NCBI RefSeq assembly: GCF_002834235.1
Contig: NZ_NNBY01000036.1
Coordinates: 310,001 to 374,000, forward strand
Direction: 5' to 3'
Length of the DNA stretch: 64,000 bases
Origin: Ruminococcus bromii
GTDB lineage: Bacteria; Bacillota; Clostridia; Oscillospirales; Acutalibacteraceae
The notes under the pieces are model-generated. The model searched no databases and had not been told where the DNA came from. It saw nothing but the letters and a program-made list of their open reading frames with translations. The stretch's first letter is position 1, and each line of letters starts with the position of its first letter. Made by a program: the position numbers and the translations under genes. Below are positions 37,344-45,052 of the stretch, piece after piece.

Positions 37344-37395
37344 AAAAAACGGTCGGGCAACCTTGTTTTGCGTTTTGCAAACTGTCTGCCCGACC
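37344..37395 (-). terminator. Terminator of the glycosyltransferase-serpin unit (terminator cassette, copy 2)
   Basis: GGTCGGGCA (37351-37359) pairs with TGCCCGACC (37387-37395); six U follow on the minus strand. It is joined to the shared A/T tract at 37398-37429. Confidence 0.85.
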
Positions 37396-37397
37396 TT

Positions 37398-37429
37398 AAT
37401 TTTCAATTTTCCATTTTCAACTTTCAATT
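37398..37429. repeat. A/T tract of the terminator-cassette repeat, copy 2
   Basis: The 32-base tract contains TTTTCCATTTTCAACTTTCA and is the same as the tract at 44882. It lies 12 bases after the stop codon of the serpin-like gene. Confidence 0.8.
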
Positions 37430-37441
37430 AAAATCTAAAGA

Positions 37442-38791
37442 TTAGCCAGTAAAAGTTCCCATATACAGCGGAATGTCGCTTTCGTTGTCGAGGATAACAA
37501 ACATAAACGGACGATTAAATTCTACTGTCACATCGGTTTTTGAAAGTTCTTTTGTTCTTTTTTCAAGCTCTGCCTTGTCGCCGTTTGACTGTGTTCCGCC
37601 GATACCGCCTGCGTTAATTGAAAGCGACGGAGCGATGTCATACATTGCGCTGAACGCAATATCATCGGAACGGCTCAGATTCTTGTATCTTGAACGGTCA
37701 GCCGTGAATGATGAATTGATTCCGCTTTTTTCAACAATCTGCGTTATATCTTCTGCAGACTTATCTCCGCTGACTGAAAATTCAGGAATTTTTGCCTTGG
37801 CTGTTTTGGTCACATCAACGCTGTCAAGCAATGTTGTGTATTCAAGGCTTGTAAAATCGGTTGCGTAATCATCAAGCGAAACACCTTCGTTCGGCATAAT
37901 AACCATCATTTTGAGAGGTGTTTGCGAGAAATATTTCATAACGGCAGTCGCCTTGTTTGTCTTCATATATGTTTCGTTTGAGGTCATATATGTAACTTCT
38001 TTTTCACCGTCAGCCGACTTAAATTTAGCCTTTTCAATGTCGGTCTGTGCATAAGGATTAAGCCATCTGTCACAGATATCTGTCGCAGAAAGTGAAATCA
38101 CACTCTGCTTTGTGTCAAGATTTTCAAAAACAGAACCGTTGTTTGTAAAATCGGCATATTTTTTGTCAAGCTTTTTCAAAGCGTCGCTGTCCGAAAAATT
38201 AAAACGCAGAACATTAGTATCATAATAGTCCTTTGTTGTCTGCAAAAAGCCTGTCATAATGTCGGCATTGTCATTTGAAATCAGCGAGTTGCAAAGCTTT
38301 ACAAAGCTTTTGTCGCTGTTCTTTTCGGAATCTTTTTCCGAGCTTTGCGAGCTTTCGGGCGATTTGTCCGAAGATGCAACCGATTGAATACGGCTTGCAA
38401 AATATGACGCACATTGGTTCATATTTTCAAGCGTCACACCGCTGCAAAGTGCATTGGTGATTTCTTCCTGAGTATCGCCCGACGCACCGTTAGCCATAGC
38501 CTCAAGATTAAGAACCGCATTTGCGGGACAAAATACATACGAACCGCTTTTGTGACGGTTTCTGAAAAGCCTGAGTTCAAAATCGGTTATTTTTGCGGAA
38601 TAGGTATCATATGATGACGGGGCGGTTTTTGCACCGTCGGCATAATTGAATGTATCATCGGTTTTGTCGGAGCGTGTGTATTTCAGCGAAAGGTTTTCGC
38701 TGTCCGAAAATTCATCGGGATTTGAACACGCAGTAAGCACCGTGCCTGCCATAAGAAGACACAATGCAACAGAGAGTGCTTTTTTCATCAT
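37442..38791 (-). CDS. Serpin-like lipoprotein
   Basis: Serpins trap serine or cysteine proteases by cleavage of an exposed reactive loop. The 449-residue protein has a lipobox (MAGTVLTACS) and serpin features: SGSYVFCPANAVLNLEAMAN (strand/helix B region), ICDRWLNPYA, LKMMVIMPNEGVSLDDY, and the C-terminal EFNRPFMFVILDNESDIPLY signature. The hinge before the reactive loop, normally small residues such as EExTEAAAAT, is here SINAGGIGGTQS, followed by a charged stretch, so inhibitory activity is doubtful. A Ser/Lys/Glu-rich insert sits near residues 140-165. It overlaps the glycosyltransferase gene by four bases. Confidence 0.8.
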   Translation of the reverse strand: MMKKALSVALCLLMAGTVLTACSNPDEFSDSENLSLKYTRSDKTDDTFNYADGAKTAPSSYDTYSAKITDFELRLFRNRHKSGSYVFCPANAVLNLEAMANGASGDTQEEITNALCSGVTLENMNQCASYFASRIQSVASSDKSPESSQSSEKDSEKNSDKSFVKLCNSLISNDNADIMTGFLQTTKDYYDTNVLRFNFSDSDALKKLDKKYADFTNNGSVFENLDTKQSVISLSATDICDRWLNPYAQTDIEKAKFKSADGEKEVTYMTSNETYMKTNKATAVMKYFSQTPLKMMVIMPNEGVSLDDYATDFTSLEYTTLLDSVDVTKTAKAKIPEFSVSGDKSAEDITQIVEKSGINSSFTADRSRYKNLSRSDDIAFSAMYDIAPSLSINAGGIGGTQSNGDKAELEKRTKELSKTDVTVEFNRPFMFVILDNESDIPLYMGTFTG

Positions 38792-39930
38792 TTGTCATTT
38801 CCCCCTTTGGAATCGTTGCAAAGCTTTTGCGCCAGTCTGAATATTTTTTCTGCCGAATCGGGGCGGTGCAACTCTCTGCACTTTTCCTTCATCTCATCAA
38901 GTTTTTCTTTGTCTTTAACAAGGTTTATGATATCATCTGCACCTGTCTTTTTTCGGAGCATAATTGCCGCACCCTTGTTGAGTAAAAATTCTGCATTGTC
39001 CCGTTCCTGACCCGGAAATGCGCTGTAGATTGCCATGGGAAGCGAACAGGCAAGGCTTTCGGTAACGGTAAGTCCGCCCGGCTTTGTAACAATAAGGTCT
39101 GAGATGTGCATATAATCCTCAACATTTTTTACAAAGTACAAAAGCTTTGTGTTGTCCTGCATACCCGTTTCTTCAATTACCTTTTCAAGGTTTGCAAAAA
39201 GCTTGATGTTTCTGCCGGTAATGACAATAAACTGCATTTCGGGAGCTTGCTCCACAAGAGCTTTGTAGAAGCTCAGCACGCTTGTAACACCGAAAGAACC
39301 TGCCATAAGCAGAATTGTAGGCTTGTTAGGATCAAGCCCTTCACGCTCACAAATCGCCTTTTTGTCAAAAGGCTCTGTAAAACGGTCAAAAATCGGAATG
39401 CCGAGCGGATATATTATGCTCTTGTCAACACCGTATTCATCAATAAGCTTTGTCGCCATATCAGGCTCTGCAAGCACATATGCGTCAACATACGGAACAA
39501 TATATGTTCTGTGTGCGTCATAGTCAGTTATAAGGCTGATTGCCTTAACATCAATCTTGTGCTGACGGCGAAGCTTTGAAATCATTGTTGTAACAAACGG
39601 ATGACACATAATAATTGCATCGGGCTTGTATTCATTGATTGTGTCAAGCAGCTTTGCCGACATCATTGTGTTGGACTGCATAACAGCCTTGTACATAAGG
39701 GTTCTTCTGTCGGTAATCTTATAGAATTTGCCGTAAACCTTTGGAATTTTCGTTGCCATAAAATGATAGCCGTCACAAACGGTTTTATCATATACCCTGC
39801 CGATTGTCTTCATGGCGTCAATAACCTTGACCTTCGTGTCGGGACTGACGGCTTTTATTTTTGCCTCAATAGCCGCAGCGGCTCTCTTATGCCCTCCGCC
39901 TGTTGATGCTGTGAAGATGATTATTTTCAT
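38788..39930 (-). CDS. MGDG-synthase-type glycosyltransferase (GT28, UgtP-like)
   Basis: The family adds a sugar to diacylglycerol at the inner membrane face. The ATG at 39930 gives 380 residues starting MKIIIFTASTGGGHKRAAAA, the N-terminal glycine-rich loop of the MGDG_synth domain. The C-terminal half has LMAGSFGVTSVL and LIVTKPGGLTVTESLA, the nucleotide-sugar site. The donor and product cannot be settled. Its stop overlaps the serpin-like start (ATGA), an odd partnership. Confidence 0.87.
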   Translation of the reverse strand: MKIIIFTASTGGGHKRAAAAIEAKIKAVSPDTKVKVIDAMKTIGRVYDKTVCDGYHFMATKIPKVYGKFYKITDRRTLMYKAVMQSNTMMSAKLLDTINEYKPDAIIMCHPFVTTMISKLRRQHKIDVKAISLITDYDAHRTYIVPYVDAYVLAEPDMATKLIDEYGVDKSIIYPLGIPIFDRFTEPFDKKAICEREGLDPNKPTILLMAGSFGVTSVLSFYKALVEQAPEMQFIVITGRNIKLFANLEKVIEETGMQDNTKLLYFVKNVEDYMHISDLIVTKPGGLTVTESLACSLPMAIYSAFPGQERDNAEFLLNKGAAIMLRKKTGADDIINLVKDKEKLDEMKEKCRELHRPDSAEKIFRLAQKLCNDSKGGNDK

Positions 39931-39990
39931 ATCAGTTCTCCGTAATTCAAAATAACCGAAAACGGTTTTGCACACAGGGGTGCTTTTACT

Positions 39991-40019
39991 ATTATACTTT
40001 TAATCTGCAAGTATTTCAA
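39991..40019 (-). promoter_or_regulatory. Promoter of the glycosyltransferase-serpin operon
   Basis: On the minus strand TTGAAA (40019-40014) and TATAAT (39996-39991) with 17 bp spacing. The rest of the gene-free stretch up to 40380 is A/T-rich. Confidence 0.75.
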
Positions 40020-40311
40020 TAGATTATTTTTGCATTTCATCTGAATTTTAAATAAAAACAATTAAATTTTCGTTTGTGTTTTTTAATCGGGGCAACTGTT
40101 CCGAGCTTTTAAGGCGGTAAAATTTCACACTCGGAATATGAGTCGGAAATATTGCTAAAATCTTTTGGTAAAAAGAGCTTAAATTTCTATAAAAATAATT
40201 TCTAAATTTTGTGTTTTCACACTTTATTTTTTTAAAATTATATTGTAAAATAAAGACTGTACTGTAATATATTTCAGTATAGGGTAATTAAAGAAAGTAA
40301 TAAAAGCGTTT

Positions 40312-40349
40312 CCCTTTTTGAAAATCAAATGCAGTAGGTTTTCAAAGGG
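40312..40349 (+). other. Inverted repeat upstream of the VanW-domain gene
   Basis: CCCTTTTTGAAAA (40312-40324) and TTTTCAAAGGG (40339-40349) can form a hairpin with a small bulge. No U run follows, so it is not a terminator; it may be an operator or leader structure. Confidence 0.4.
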
Positions 40350-40380
40350 CAATTATTGGGTATATATGAGGTGAATTTTT

Positions 40381-42099
40381 TTGAACAGGAATTTTATGGA
40401 CGATATTCTTGTTGTTGATGAAGATCTTGTTGACATCAACTGCGACGGCAACAGACAGTCTGATAACAAGAAAGGAAAACATTCAGCGGGCGGTCGTATG
40501 GCTAAAGACGAAAAGAAAAGCAAGAAAAAGCTTGCAATCATCATTTCATCCGTTGCCGCAGTTGCAGTAGCTCTCGGTGTGGCAGGTTTCTGCATTTTCG
40601 GAGGAAACCTGTTCAACAGCGTTGAGGAGGCTATTGCCGGTGAGTTTAAGTTTCCTGACGGAACAACCGTTTCGGGTGTTTCAATTTCGGGAAAAACATA
40701 CGACGAGGCAAAAAAAGCTCTTGAAGAAAAGGAAGAAAGCTTTATTAAGCCTCTTGATATTTCGGTTGATGTAAACGGAGTCATCAGTAAAGTGACCGAA
40801 AAGGATTTCAAATATACTTATGACATTGAGTCTGTACTTAATGAAATCAAAAATGAAGCAACCGATCCGTCTGTTGAAACTTCAACAAGCAAAAAGAATT
40901 ACACGGTAACAGCTACCGTAACCGCAGAAAGTGTTGACGAAGCAGCAAAGAAGGTTGCAAAGAAAAATTACAAAGAGGCTGAGAACGCAAGAGTTTCAAA
41001 GTTCCACCCCTATGCCAAAAAGCGTTTTGAATATACAGAGGCGTCACAGGGACAGAAAGTAAACGAAACAGACCTTGCAAATCAGTTTAAGGGTGTGTTT
41101 GCAAGCGGTGCAAGCGAATACAGAATTATTGCCGATGTTGAAAAAACAGATGCAAAAATCTCGGTTGACGATTTAAAGAAAAACATCGTTCTTCTTTCAA
41201 CATATGAAACCGTTTCCACCAATACGGAGAACGGAACAGAAAATATGCGTGTTTCGCTCAAAGCCTGCAACGGTTCGGTTATTGAACCCGGTGCAACTTG
41301 GTCATTCAACAAATGCACAGGCAACTCAAACCTTGAATCTCTCGGCTACAAGCCGGCAGGTGTAATTTCAAACGGTAAGTCCGACATCGGTATCGGCGGC
41401 GGTATCTGTCAGTCAAGTTCAACAATCTACAATGCGGCTGTCAGAGCCAACATGAAGGTTGAGGAGCGTTATTGTCACAAGTGGGCATCAAGCTATGTTC
41501 CCACAGGTCTTGACGCAACAATCGACTACGGCAACCTTGACCTTAAGCTTTCTAATCCGACAGATTACCAGATGTTCCTTGAGTGTAAGGTTGTTGACAA
41601 CACACTTTATGTTTCATTCTGGGGTTGGAAATCAGATTCATACGACCTTATTATGACTCGTAACAAGCTCACGAATCAGGGTAGTTCAAGCTACACGGTA
41701 AAGGCTTGGAGAGTTTATTACAAGGACGGCAAGGAGATTGATTCCGAGTCACTCGGTTCATCAACCTATGATACCGAAAACGGATATGTTTTCATTGATG
41801 CCAACAATGATCCCCGTGCAAAATACGGTGATGATGTTGTAATCCCTGATGAAACAGTTCCGAAGAATGACGACAGCAGTTCAAGCTCATCAAGTTCACA
41901 GTCATCATACAGTGAACCGTCATATTCAAGCAGTTCTTCATCAAGTCATTCAAGCAACAGTTCATCATCAAGCTCATCGAGCCACAGTTCATCGAGCCAC
42001 AGTTCATCAAGCCAGTCAAGTTCGGAATCAAAAACCGAGCCACAGCCAAAACCCGATCCCGAACCGACGCCTACAGAACCTGAATCAGGCGAAGAATAA
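40381..42099 (+). CDS. VanW-domain membrane-anchored wall protein with a serine-rich tail
   Basis: The 572-residue protein has a charged cytoplasmic N-terminus, one membrane segment (about 50-74), a peptidoglycan-binding-like region (TTVSGVSISGKTYDEAKKAL, then paired alpha/beta segments), and the VanW domain at about 290-420 (IEPGATWSFNKCTG, GIGGGICQSSSTIYNAA). VanW proteins occur with vancomycin clusters and also alone in many Firmicutes; their role is unknown. The C-terminal 75 residues are almost only Ser, with His and Gln, then Pro/Glu. The start may be TTG at 40381 (AGGTG seven bases upstream) or ATG at 40396. Confidence 0.87.
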   Translation: MNRNFMDDILVVDEDLVDINCDGNRQSDNKKGKHSAGGRMAKDEKKSKKKLAIIISSVAAVAVALGVAGFCIFGGNLFNSVEEAIAGEFKFPDGTTVSGVSISGKTYDEAKKALEEKEESFIKPLDISVDVNGVISKVTEKDFKYTYDIESVLNEIKNEATDPSVETSTSKKNYTVTATVTAESVDEAAKKVAKKNYKEAENARVSKFHPYAKKRFEYTEASQGQKVNETDLANQFKGVFASGASEYRIIADVEKTDAKISVDDLKKNIVLLSTYETVSTNTENGTENMRVSLKACNGSVIEPGATWSFNKCTGNSNLESLGYKPAGVISNGKSDIGIGGGICQSSSTIYNAAVRANMKVEERYCHKWASSYVPTGLDATIDYGNLDLKLSNPTDYQMFLECKVVDNTLYVSFWGWKSDSYDLIMTRNKLTNQGSSSYTVKAWRVYYKDGKEIDSESLGSSTYDTENGYVFIDANNDPRAKYGDDVVIPDETVPKNDDSSSSSSSSQSSYSEPSYSSSSSSSHSSNSSSSSSSSHSSSSHSSSSQSSSESKTEPQPKPDPEPTPTEPESGEE

Positions 42100-42130
42100 T
42101 TAAGCAAAACAACTTCCGATAATAATAAAA

Positions 42131-42170
42131 AACTCCCTTTCGCAGATAATAAAAGCGGAAGGGAGTTTTT
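42131..42170 (+). terminator. Terminator hairpin containing the spoVAD ribosome binding site
   Basis: AACTCCCTTTCGC (42131-42143) pairs with GCGGAAGGGAGTT (42155-42167), then TTT. The right arm holds GGGAG, the only ribosome binding site of spoVAD, whose ATG is at 42173. So the structure can both end VanW-gene transcription and hide the spoVAD site. Confidence 0.7.
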
Positions 42171-42172
42171 GT

Positions 42173-43183
42173 ATGATAAAACGAACAGGTGCATATACAA
42201 TTGCTTTTGAAAGCCAGCCTGTTATTGCCGGCTGGGGGTCGGTTGTCGGAAAAAAGGAAGCCGAAGGTCCCCTTAAAAACTATTTCGACAAGATTATTTA
42301 CGACAGCTATGACGGCTGTGACACCTTTGAACAGGCGGAAAGTATGTTTCAGGGCGAAGCTCTTGAAAAAGCTCTGGAGCGTTCAAAAACACACGCAAAC
42401 GAGGTTGACTGCGTTTTCGCAGGAGATTTGCTCAACCAATGCATCGGATCAAGCTTTGGACTTATGAAATTCGGAATCCCGTATCTTGGGCAGTACGGAG
42501 CGTGTTCAACAATGGCGCAAAGTCTTATTATGGCGGCATCTGCCGTTGAAAGCGGCGGGGCAAAAGTTTCCGCCTGTGTCACCTCGTCACACTTTGCATC
42601 GGCGGAACGGCAGTACCGTTTTCCGCTTGAATACGGCGGAGTTCGCACTCCAACCGCACAATGGACAGTTACGGGTGCGGGAAGCTGTATTCTGAAAAGC
42701 CTTAAAAAAGGAATCTGCGTTGCAAGAGCGACAGTCGGCAGAATAGTTGACCTCGGTGTAAGCGACGCCAATAACATGGGGGCGGCAATGGCTCCGGCGG
42801 CAGCTCAGACCCTTGAATGTTATCTTGAGGATACCAAAACATCGCCCGAGGATTACGATATGATTATTACGGGTGATTTGGGCGAAGTCGGCAGTAAATC
42901 ACTTTATGATTTGCTTGAGCGTGACGGAATCAATATAAGGAAACAACACAACGATTGCGGACTGATGATTTTTGAACGCTCCAATCAGGATGTTCATGCA
43001 GGCGGTTCGGGCTGCGGATGCGCCGCATCGGTTCTTTGTTCAAAAATTATGGACGATTTTCAAAACGGACTCGTTCAAAACATCCTGTTTATGGCAACGG
43101 GTGCACTCATGAGTCCGACATCAAGCGGACAGGGGGCAAATATCCCGTCAATTGCACATTTGGTGAATCTGAAAATTAAGTAA
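42173..43183 (+). CDS. spoVAD: Stage V sporulation protein AD
   Basis: SpoVAD binds dipicolinic acid and forms part of the SpoVA channel. The 336-residue protein has a thiolase-like fold: start IAFESQPVIAGWGSVVGKKE, the conserved QYGACSTMAQSLIMAA region, and late GGSGCGCAASVLCSKI and GALMSPTSSGQG. It is close to the family length. spoVAC and spoVAE are not adjacent, which departs from the usual operon. Confidence 0.93.
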   Translation: MIKRTGAYTIAFESQPVIAGWGSVVGKKEAEGPLKNYFDKIIYDSYDGCDTFEQAESMFQGEALEKALERSKTHANEVDCVFAGDLLNQCIGSSFGLMKFGIPYLGQYGACSTMAQSLIMAASAVESGGAKVSACVTSSHFASAERQYRFPLEYGGVRTPTAQWTVTGAGSCILKSLKKGICVARATVGRIVDLGVSDANNMGAAMAPAAAQTLECYLEDTKTSPEDYDMIITGDLGEVGSKSLYDLLERDGINIRKQHNDCGLMIFERSNQDVHAGGSGCGCAASVLCSKIMDDFQNGLVQNILFMATGALMSPTSSGQGANIPSIAHLVNLKIK

Positions 43184-43325
43184 AATTTTTGCAAAATATC
43201 TGTTCAAATGAATTTTAATGTGTTATAATGAACCTGTATGAGTAATGATAGAATGCTCAATCAACCTGTTTTGCAAGCATATTTTGCGACAGACAGGATA
43301 AATATTACGAACAGGAGTTGTGTTT

Positions 43326-43874
43326 ATGTTTGGCAGAATTCAAAACATTGACAACAGGGTACTTGATAACATATCCCGAATTCATAAGCCGGCACTAAAC
43401 AAAATAATGATTACTGCATCTCGTGCAGGCAATGCAGGTATTGTATGGTGGGCAATCTGCCTGCCGTTTCTTATAAACTCCAACTGGAGGGCAACAGGTG
43501 CAAACTTTGTGTTCGGACTTGCGTGGGCTCACCTTATGGGAGAGATTATTATCAAGCATATAGTAAAGCGTGTGCGACCTTGCCACACCCTTGATGATGA
43601 CGAACAGCTTATTGACAGACCGAGATTCTACTCGTTTCCGTCAGGTCACACGACGGCATCGTTTGCAATGGTCGGGGTTGCGCTTATGCGTTGCAAAGTC
43701 ATAACCTTTATGCCGATTCTTATGCTTGCAATGTTGATTGCGTTTTCAAGAATTTATCTGCGTGTTCACTACCTTACGGATGTTATTGCCGGTATGATTT
43801 TAGGCTTAACCTGCGGAATCTGCTCTGTCCTTATTTTCAATACCGTAGTTCCGATGTGGTTTCCTATGGTATAA
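43326..43874 (+). CDS. PAP2-family membrane phosphatase
   Basis: The 182-residue membrane protein carries the three PAP2 motifs in order: KHIVKRVRPC, FYSFPSGHTTASFAM and SRIYLRVHYLTDVIAG. Family members remove phosphate from lipids such as undecaprenyl pyrophosphate or phosphatidylglycerol phosphate. The ATG at 43326 lies eight bases after GGAG; the GTG at 43320 is too close to it. Confidence 0.9.
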   Translation: MFGRIQNIDNRVLDNISRIHKPALNKIMITASRAGNAGIVWWAICLPFLINSNWRATGANFVFGLAWAHLMGEIIIKHIVKRVRPCHTLDDDEQLIDRPRFYSFPSGHTTASFAMVGVALMRCKVITFMPILMLAMLIAFSRIYLRVHYLTDVIAGMILGLTCGICSVLIFNTVVPMWFPMV

Positions 43875-43903
43875 CTTTTGAAAAAATAATATGATAAATG
43901 AAT

Positions 43904-43940
43904 TGCATCGGTCGCCCGAACAAGGCTCCGATGCATTTTT
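43904..43940 (+). terminator. Terminator after the PAP2 gene
   Basis: TGCATCGG (43904-43911) pairs with CCGATGCA (43928-43935), followed by five T. Confidence 0.85.
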
Positions 43941-44001
43941 GTTTGTACGCATAACTTTTGAGGGACGAAAACACTATGTAATCTGTGGCAATAACATTAT
44001 G

Positions 44002-44343
44002 TTATAAACATCCTTTGCTAATCAACACTCTTATCGGTTTATTTATTTTTCTGCAATTATCTATAACAAATTTAGTACCTCTGCTTTTTCCGTCCCAGAA
44101 AGCCAAAACAAAATCTGCATTGTCAATGATTTCAAGATTGCGTTTCAGCGGAGCATATCTTCCATGTATTTTATATTCAGGAAGAAATTCCGTGTATCTG
44201 ATATTGTTTTTTACTGCAAATTCCTTTGCACATCTGTCAATTCCATTTGCACCTCCCGAAATGATTTCTGTCGTATCTTTCGGAATATATTTTTCAAGAT
44301 CTCTGACTGTAAGCGTCCTTGAACCGATAACCGCAATTTTCAT
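44002..44343 (-). CDS. SLOG-family protein (DUF2493/YspA-like)
   Basis: The 113-residue protein starts MKIAVIGSRTLTVRDLEKYI and continues ISGGANGIDRCAKEFA and RNLEIIDNADFVLAFWDGKS, the Rossmann-like SLOG pattern of YspA/YpsA-type proteins, thought to bind nucleotides or nucleotide-derived ligands. A minimal domain with no fused effector. The ATG at 44343 is preferred to a TTG two codons earlier. It is transcribed away from the ribbon-helix-helix gene at 44452, and the shared region has two palindromes. Confidence 0.8.
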   Translation of the reverse strand: MKIAVIGSRTLTVRDLEKYIPKDTTEIISGGANGIDRCAKEFAVKNNIRYTEFLPEYKIHGRYAPLKRNLEIIDNADFVLAFWDGKSRGTKFVIDNCRKINKPIRVLISKGCL

Positions 44344-44365
44344 TAACAAAGCACTCCCTTTTTTA

Positions 44366-44384
44366 TGAACCCATTATGGGTTCA
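44366..44384. promoter_or_regulatory. Palindromic operator candidate O1
   Basis: TGAACCCATTATGGGTTCA is a perfect 19-bp palindrome. It lies 22 bp upstream of the SLOG gene start and between the divergent genes. A minus-strand TATAAT (44397-44392) is next to it. Confidence 0.7.
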
Positions 44385-44416
44385 CTTTTACATTATAGCA
44401 CAAGAAGGACTTATAA

Positions 44417-44435
44417 TAAACCCATAATAGGTTCA
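44417..44435. promoter_or_regulatory. Palindromic operator candidate O2
   Basis: TAAACCCATAATAGGTTCA matches O1 at 16 of 19 positions. Start-to-start distance is 51 bp. It overlaps the end of a plus-strand TATAAT (44412-44417) and lies just before the ribbon-helix-helix gene, as expected for autoregulation. Confidence 0.7.
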
Positions 44436-44451
44436 TTTGAGGTGCAATTTT

Positions 44452-44640
44452 ATGAAAGGAAAGCCAAAACATTTGTCACTACGAATTGATGAAGATTTAT
44501 TGCGTAAATTTGAGTATGTCGCAAAGTATGATGACAGGTCAATGAATTGGTATCTTCTTCATCTGATTAAAAATGAAATTGCGGATTTTGAAGAAAAACA
44601 CGGTGAAATCCCCACCGCCTCCGACAGTAAAATAGAATAA
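44452..44640 (+). CDS. Small ribbon-helix-helix DNA-binding protein
   Basis: The 62-residue protein starts MKGKPKHLSLRIDEDLLRKF, where HLSLRIDEDLL fits the beta-strand and first helix of the MetJ/Arc fold, followed by DDRSMNWYLLHLIKNEIADF as the second helix. It probably represses its own and the divergent SLOG gene through O1 and O2. The ATG at 44452 is seven bases after GAGGTG. Antitoxins often look like this, but no toxin gene is next to it unless the SLOG protein is one. Confidence 0.75.
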   Translation: MKGKPKHLSLRIDEDLLRKFEYVAKYDDRSMNWYLLHLIKNEIADFEEKHGEIPTASDSKIE

Positions 44641-44655
44641 TCAAAATTAATTTAA

Positions 44656-44684
44656 GGTCGAAAAAGCAATTTTTCGGTCTTTTT
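44656..44684 (+). terminator. Terminator after the ribbon-helix-helix gene
   Basis: GGTCGAAAAA (44656-44665) pairs with TTTTTCGGTC (44670-44679), followed by five T. Confidence 0.8.
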
Positions 44685-44737
44685 GTTTGCCTACATATTT
44701 TTTGATGTAATGAATGTTATGCTTTAATTTGGTATAC

Positions 44738-44800
44738 ACGATTGCACGCATTGCGTGCCATCGTGTGCAATGCACACGAACGGGAGAACACGGTTCTCCC
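44738..44800. repeat. Palindromic intergenic repeat, copy near 44.8 kb
   Basis: Three palindromes in a row: GCACGCATTGCGTGC (44744-44758), TCGTGTGCAATGCACACGA (44761-44779) and GGGAGAA/TTCTCCC (44782-44800). Related palindromes occur at 33862-34008 and 55881-55999. A protein frame across this stretch is not real. Confidence 0.7.
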
Positions 44801-44827
44801 CTACATTTAAACACAACTTCTATATGT

Positions 44828-44878
44828 AAAAAGCAGTCGGGCGACAATGATTTGCATTTTTCAAACTGTCTGCCCGAC
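44828..44878 (-). terminator. Terminator cassette, copy 3
   Basis: GTCGGGC (44836-44842) pairs with GCCCGAC (44872-44878); on the minus strand five U follow. It is joined to the A/T tract at 44882-44913, like copies 2 and 4. Confidence 0.75.
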
Positions 44879-44881
44879 CGC

Positions 44882-44913
44882 AATTTTCAATTTTCCATTT
44901 TCAACTTTCAATT
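44882..44913. repeat. A/T tract of the terminator-cassette repeat, copy 3
   Basis: The tract is identical to that at 37398-37429 and lies directly before the terminator on the minus strand. Confidence 0.8.
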
Positions 44914-44968
44914 TAAAAAAACTTCCGCTCGGGCATAATATATTTTAATATTACAAACTGTAACAGCA

Positions 44969-45003
44969 AAGCAGTCGGTTGGCAATATACCAACCGACTG
45001 ACT
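44969..45003 (-). terminator. Terminator of glyA
   Basis: CAGTCGGTTGG and CCAACCGACTG pair around a short loop, about 50 bases after the glyA stop. The U tail on the minus strand is weak (CTTTGCTG); the cassette copy 3 may act as a second terminator. Confidence 0.6.
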
Positions 45004-45052
45004 TTTTAATTATTCATTTTTACTTTCTAACCGAGTAATTTATTACTCAAGA

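Noticed and set aside
40353..40811. A 152-codon minus-strand frame over the start of the VanW-domain gene
   Set aside because: Ser/Phe-rich shadow of the plus-strand gene, which has clear domains.
44647..44883. A 78-codon minus-strand frame
   Set aside because: It lies across the palindromic repeat and the terminator cassette.
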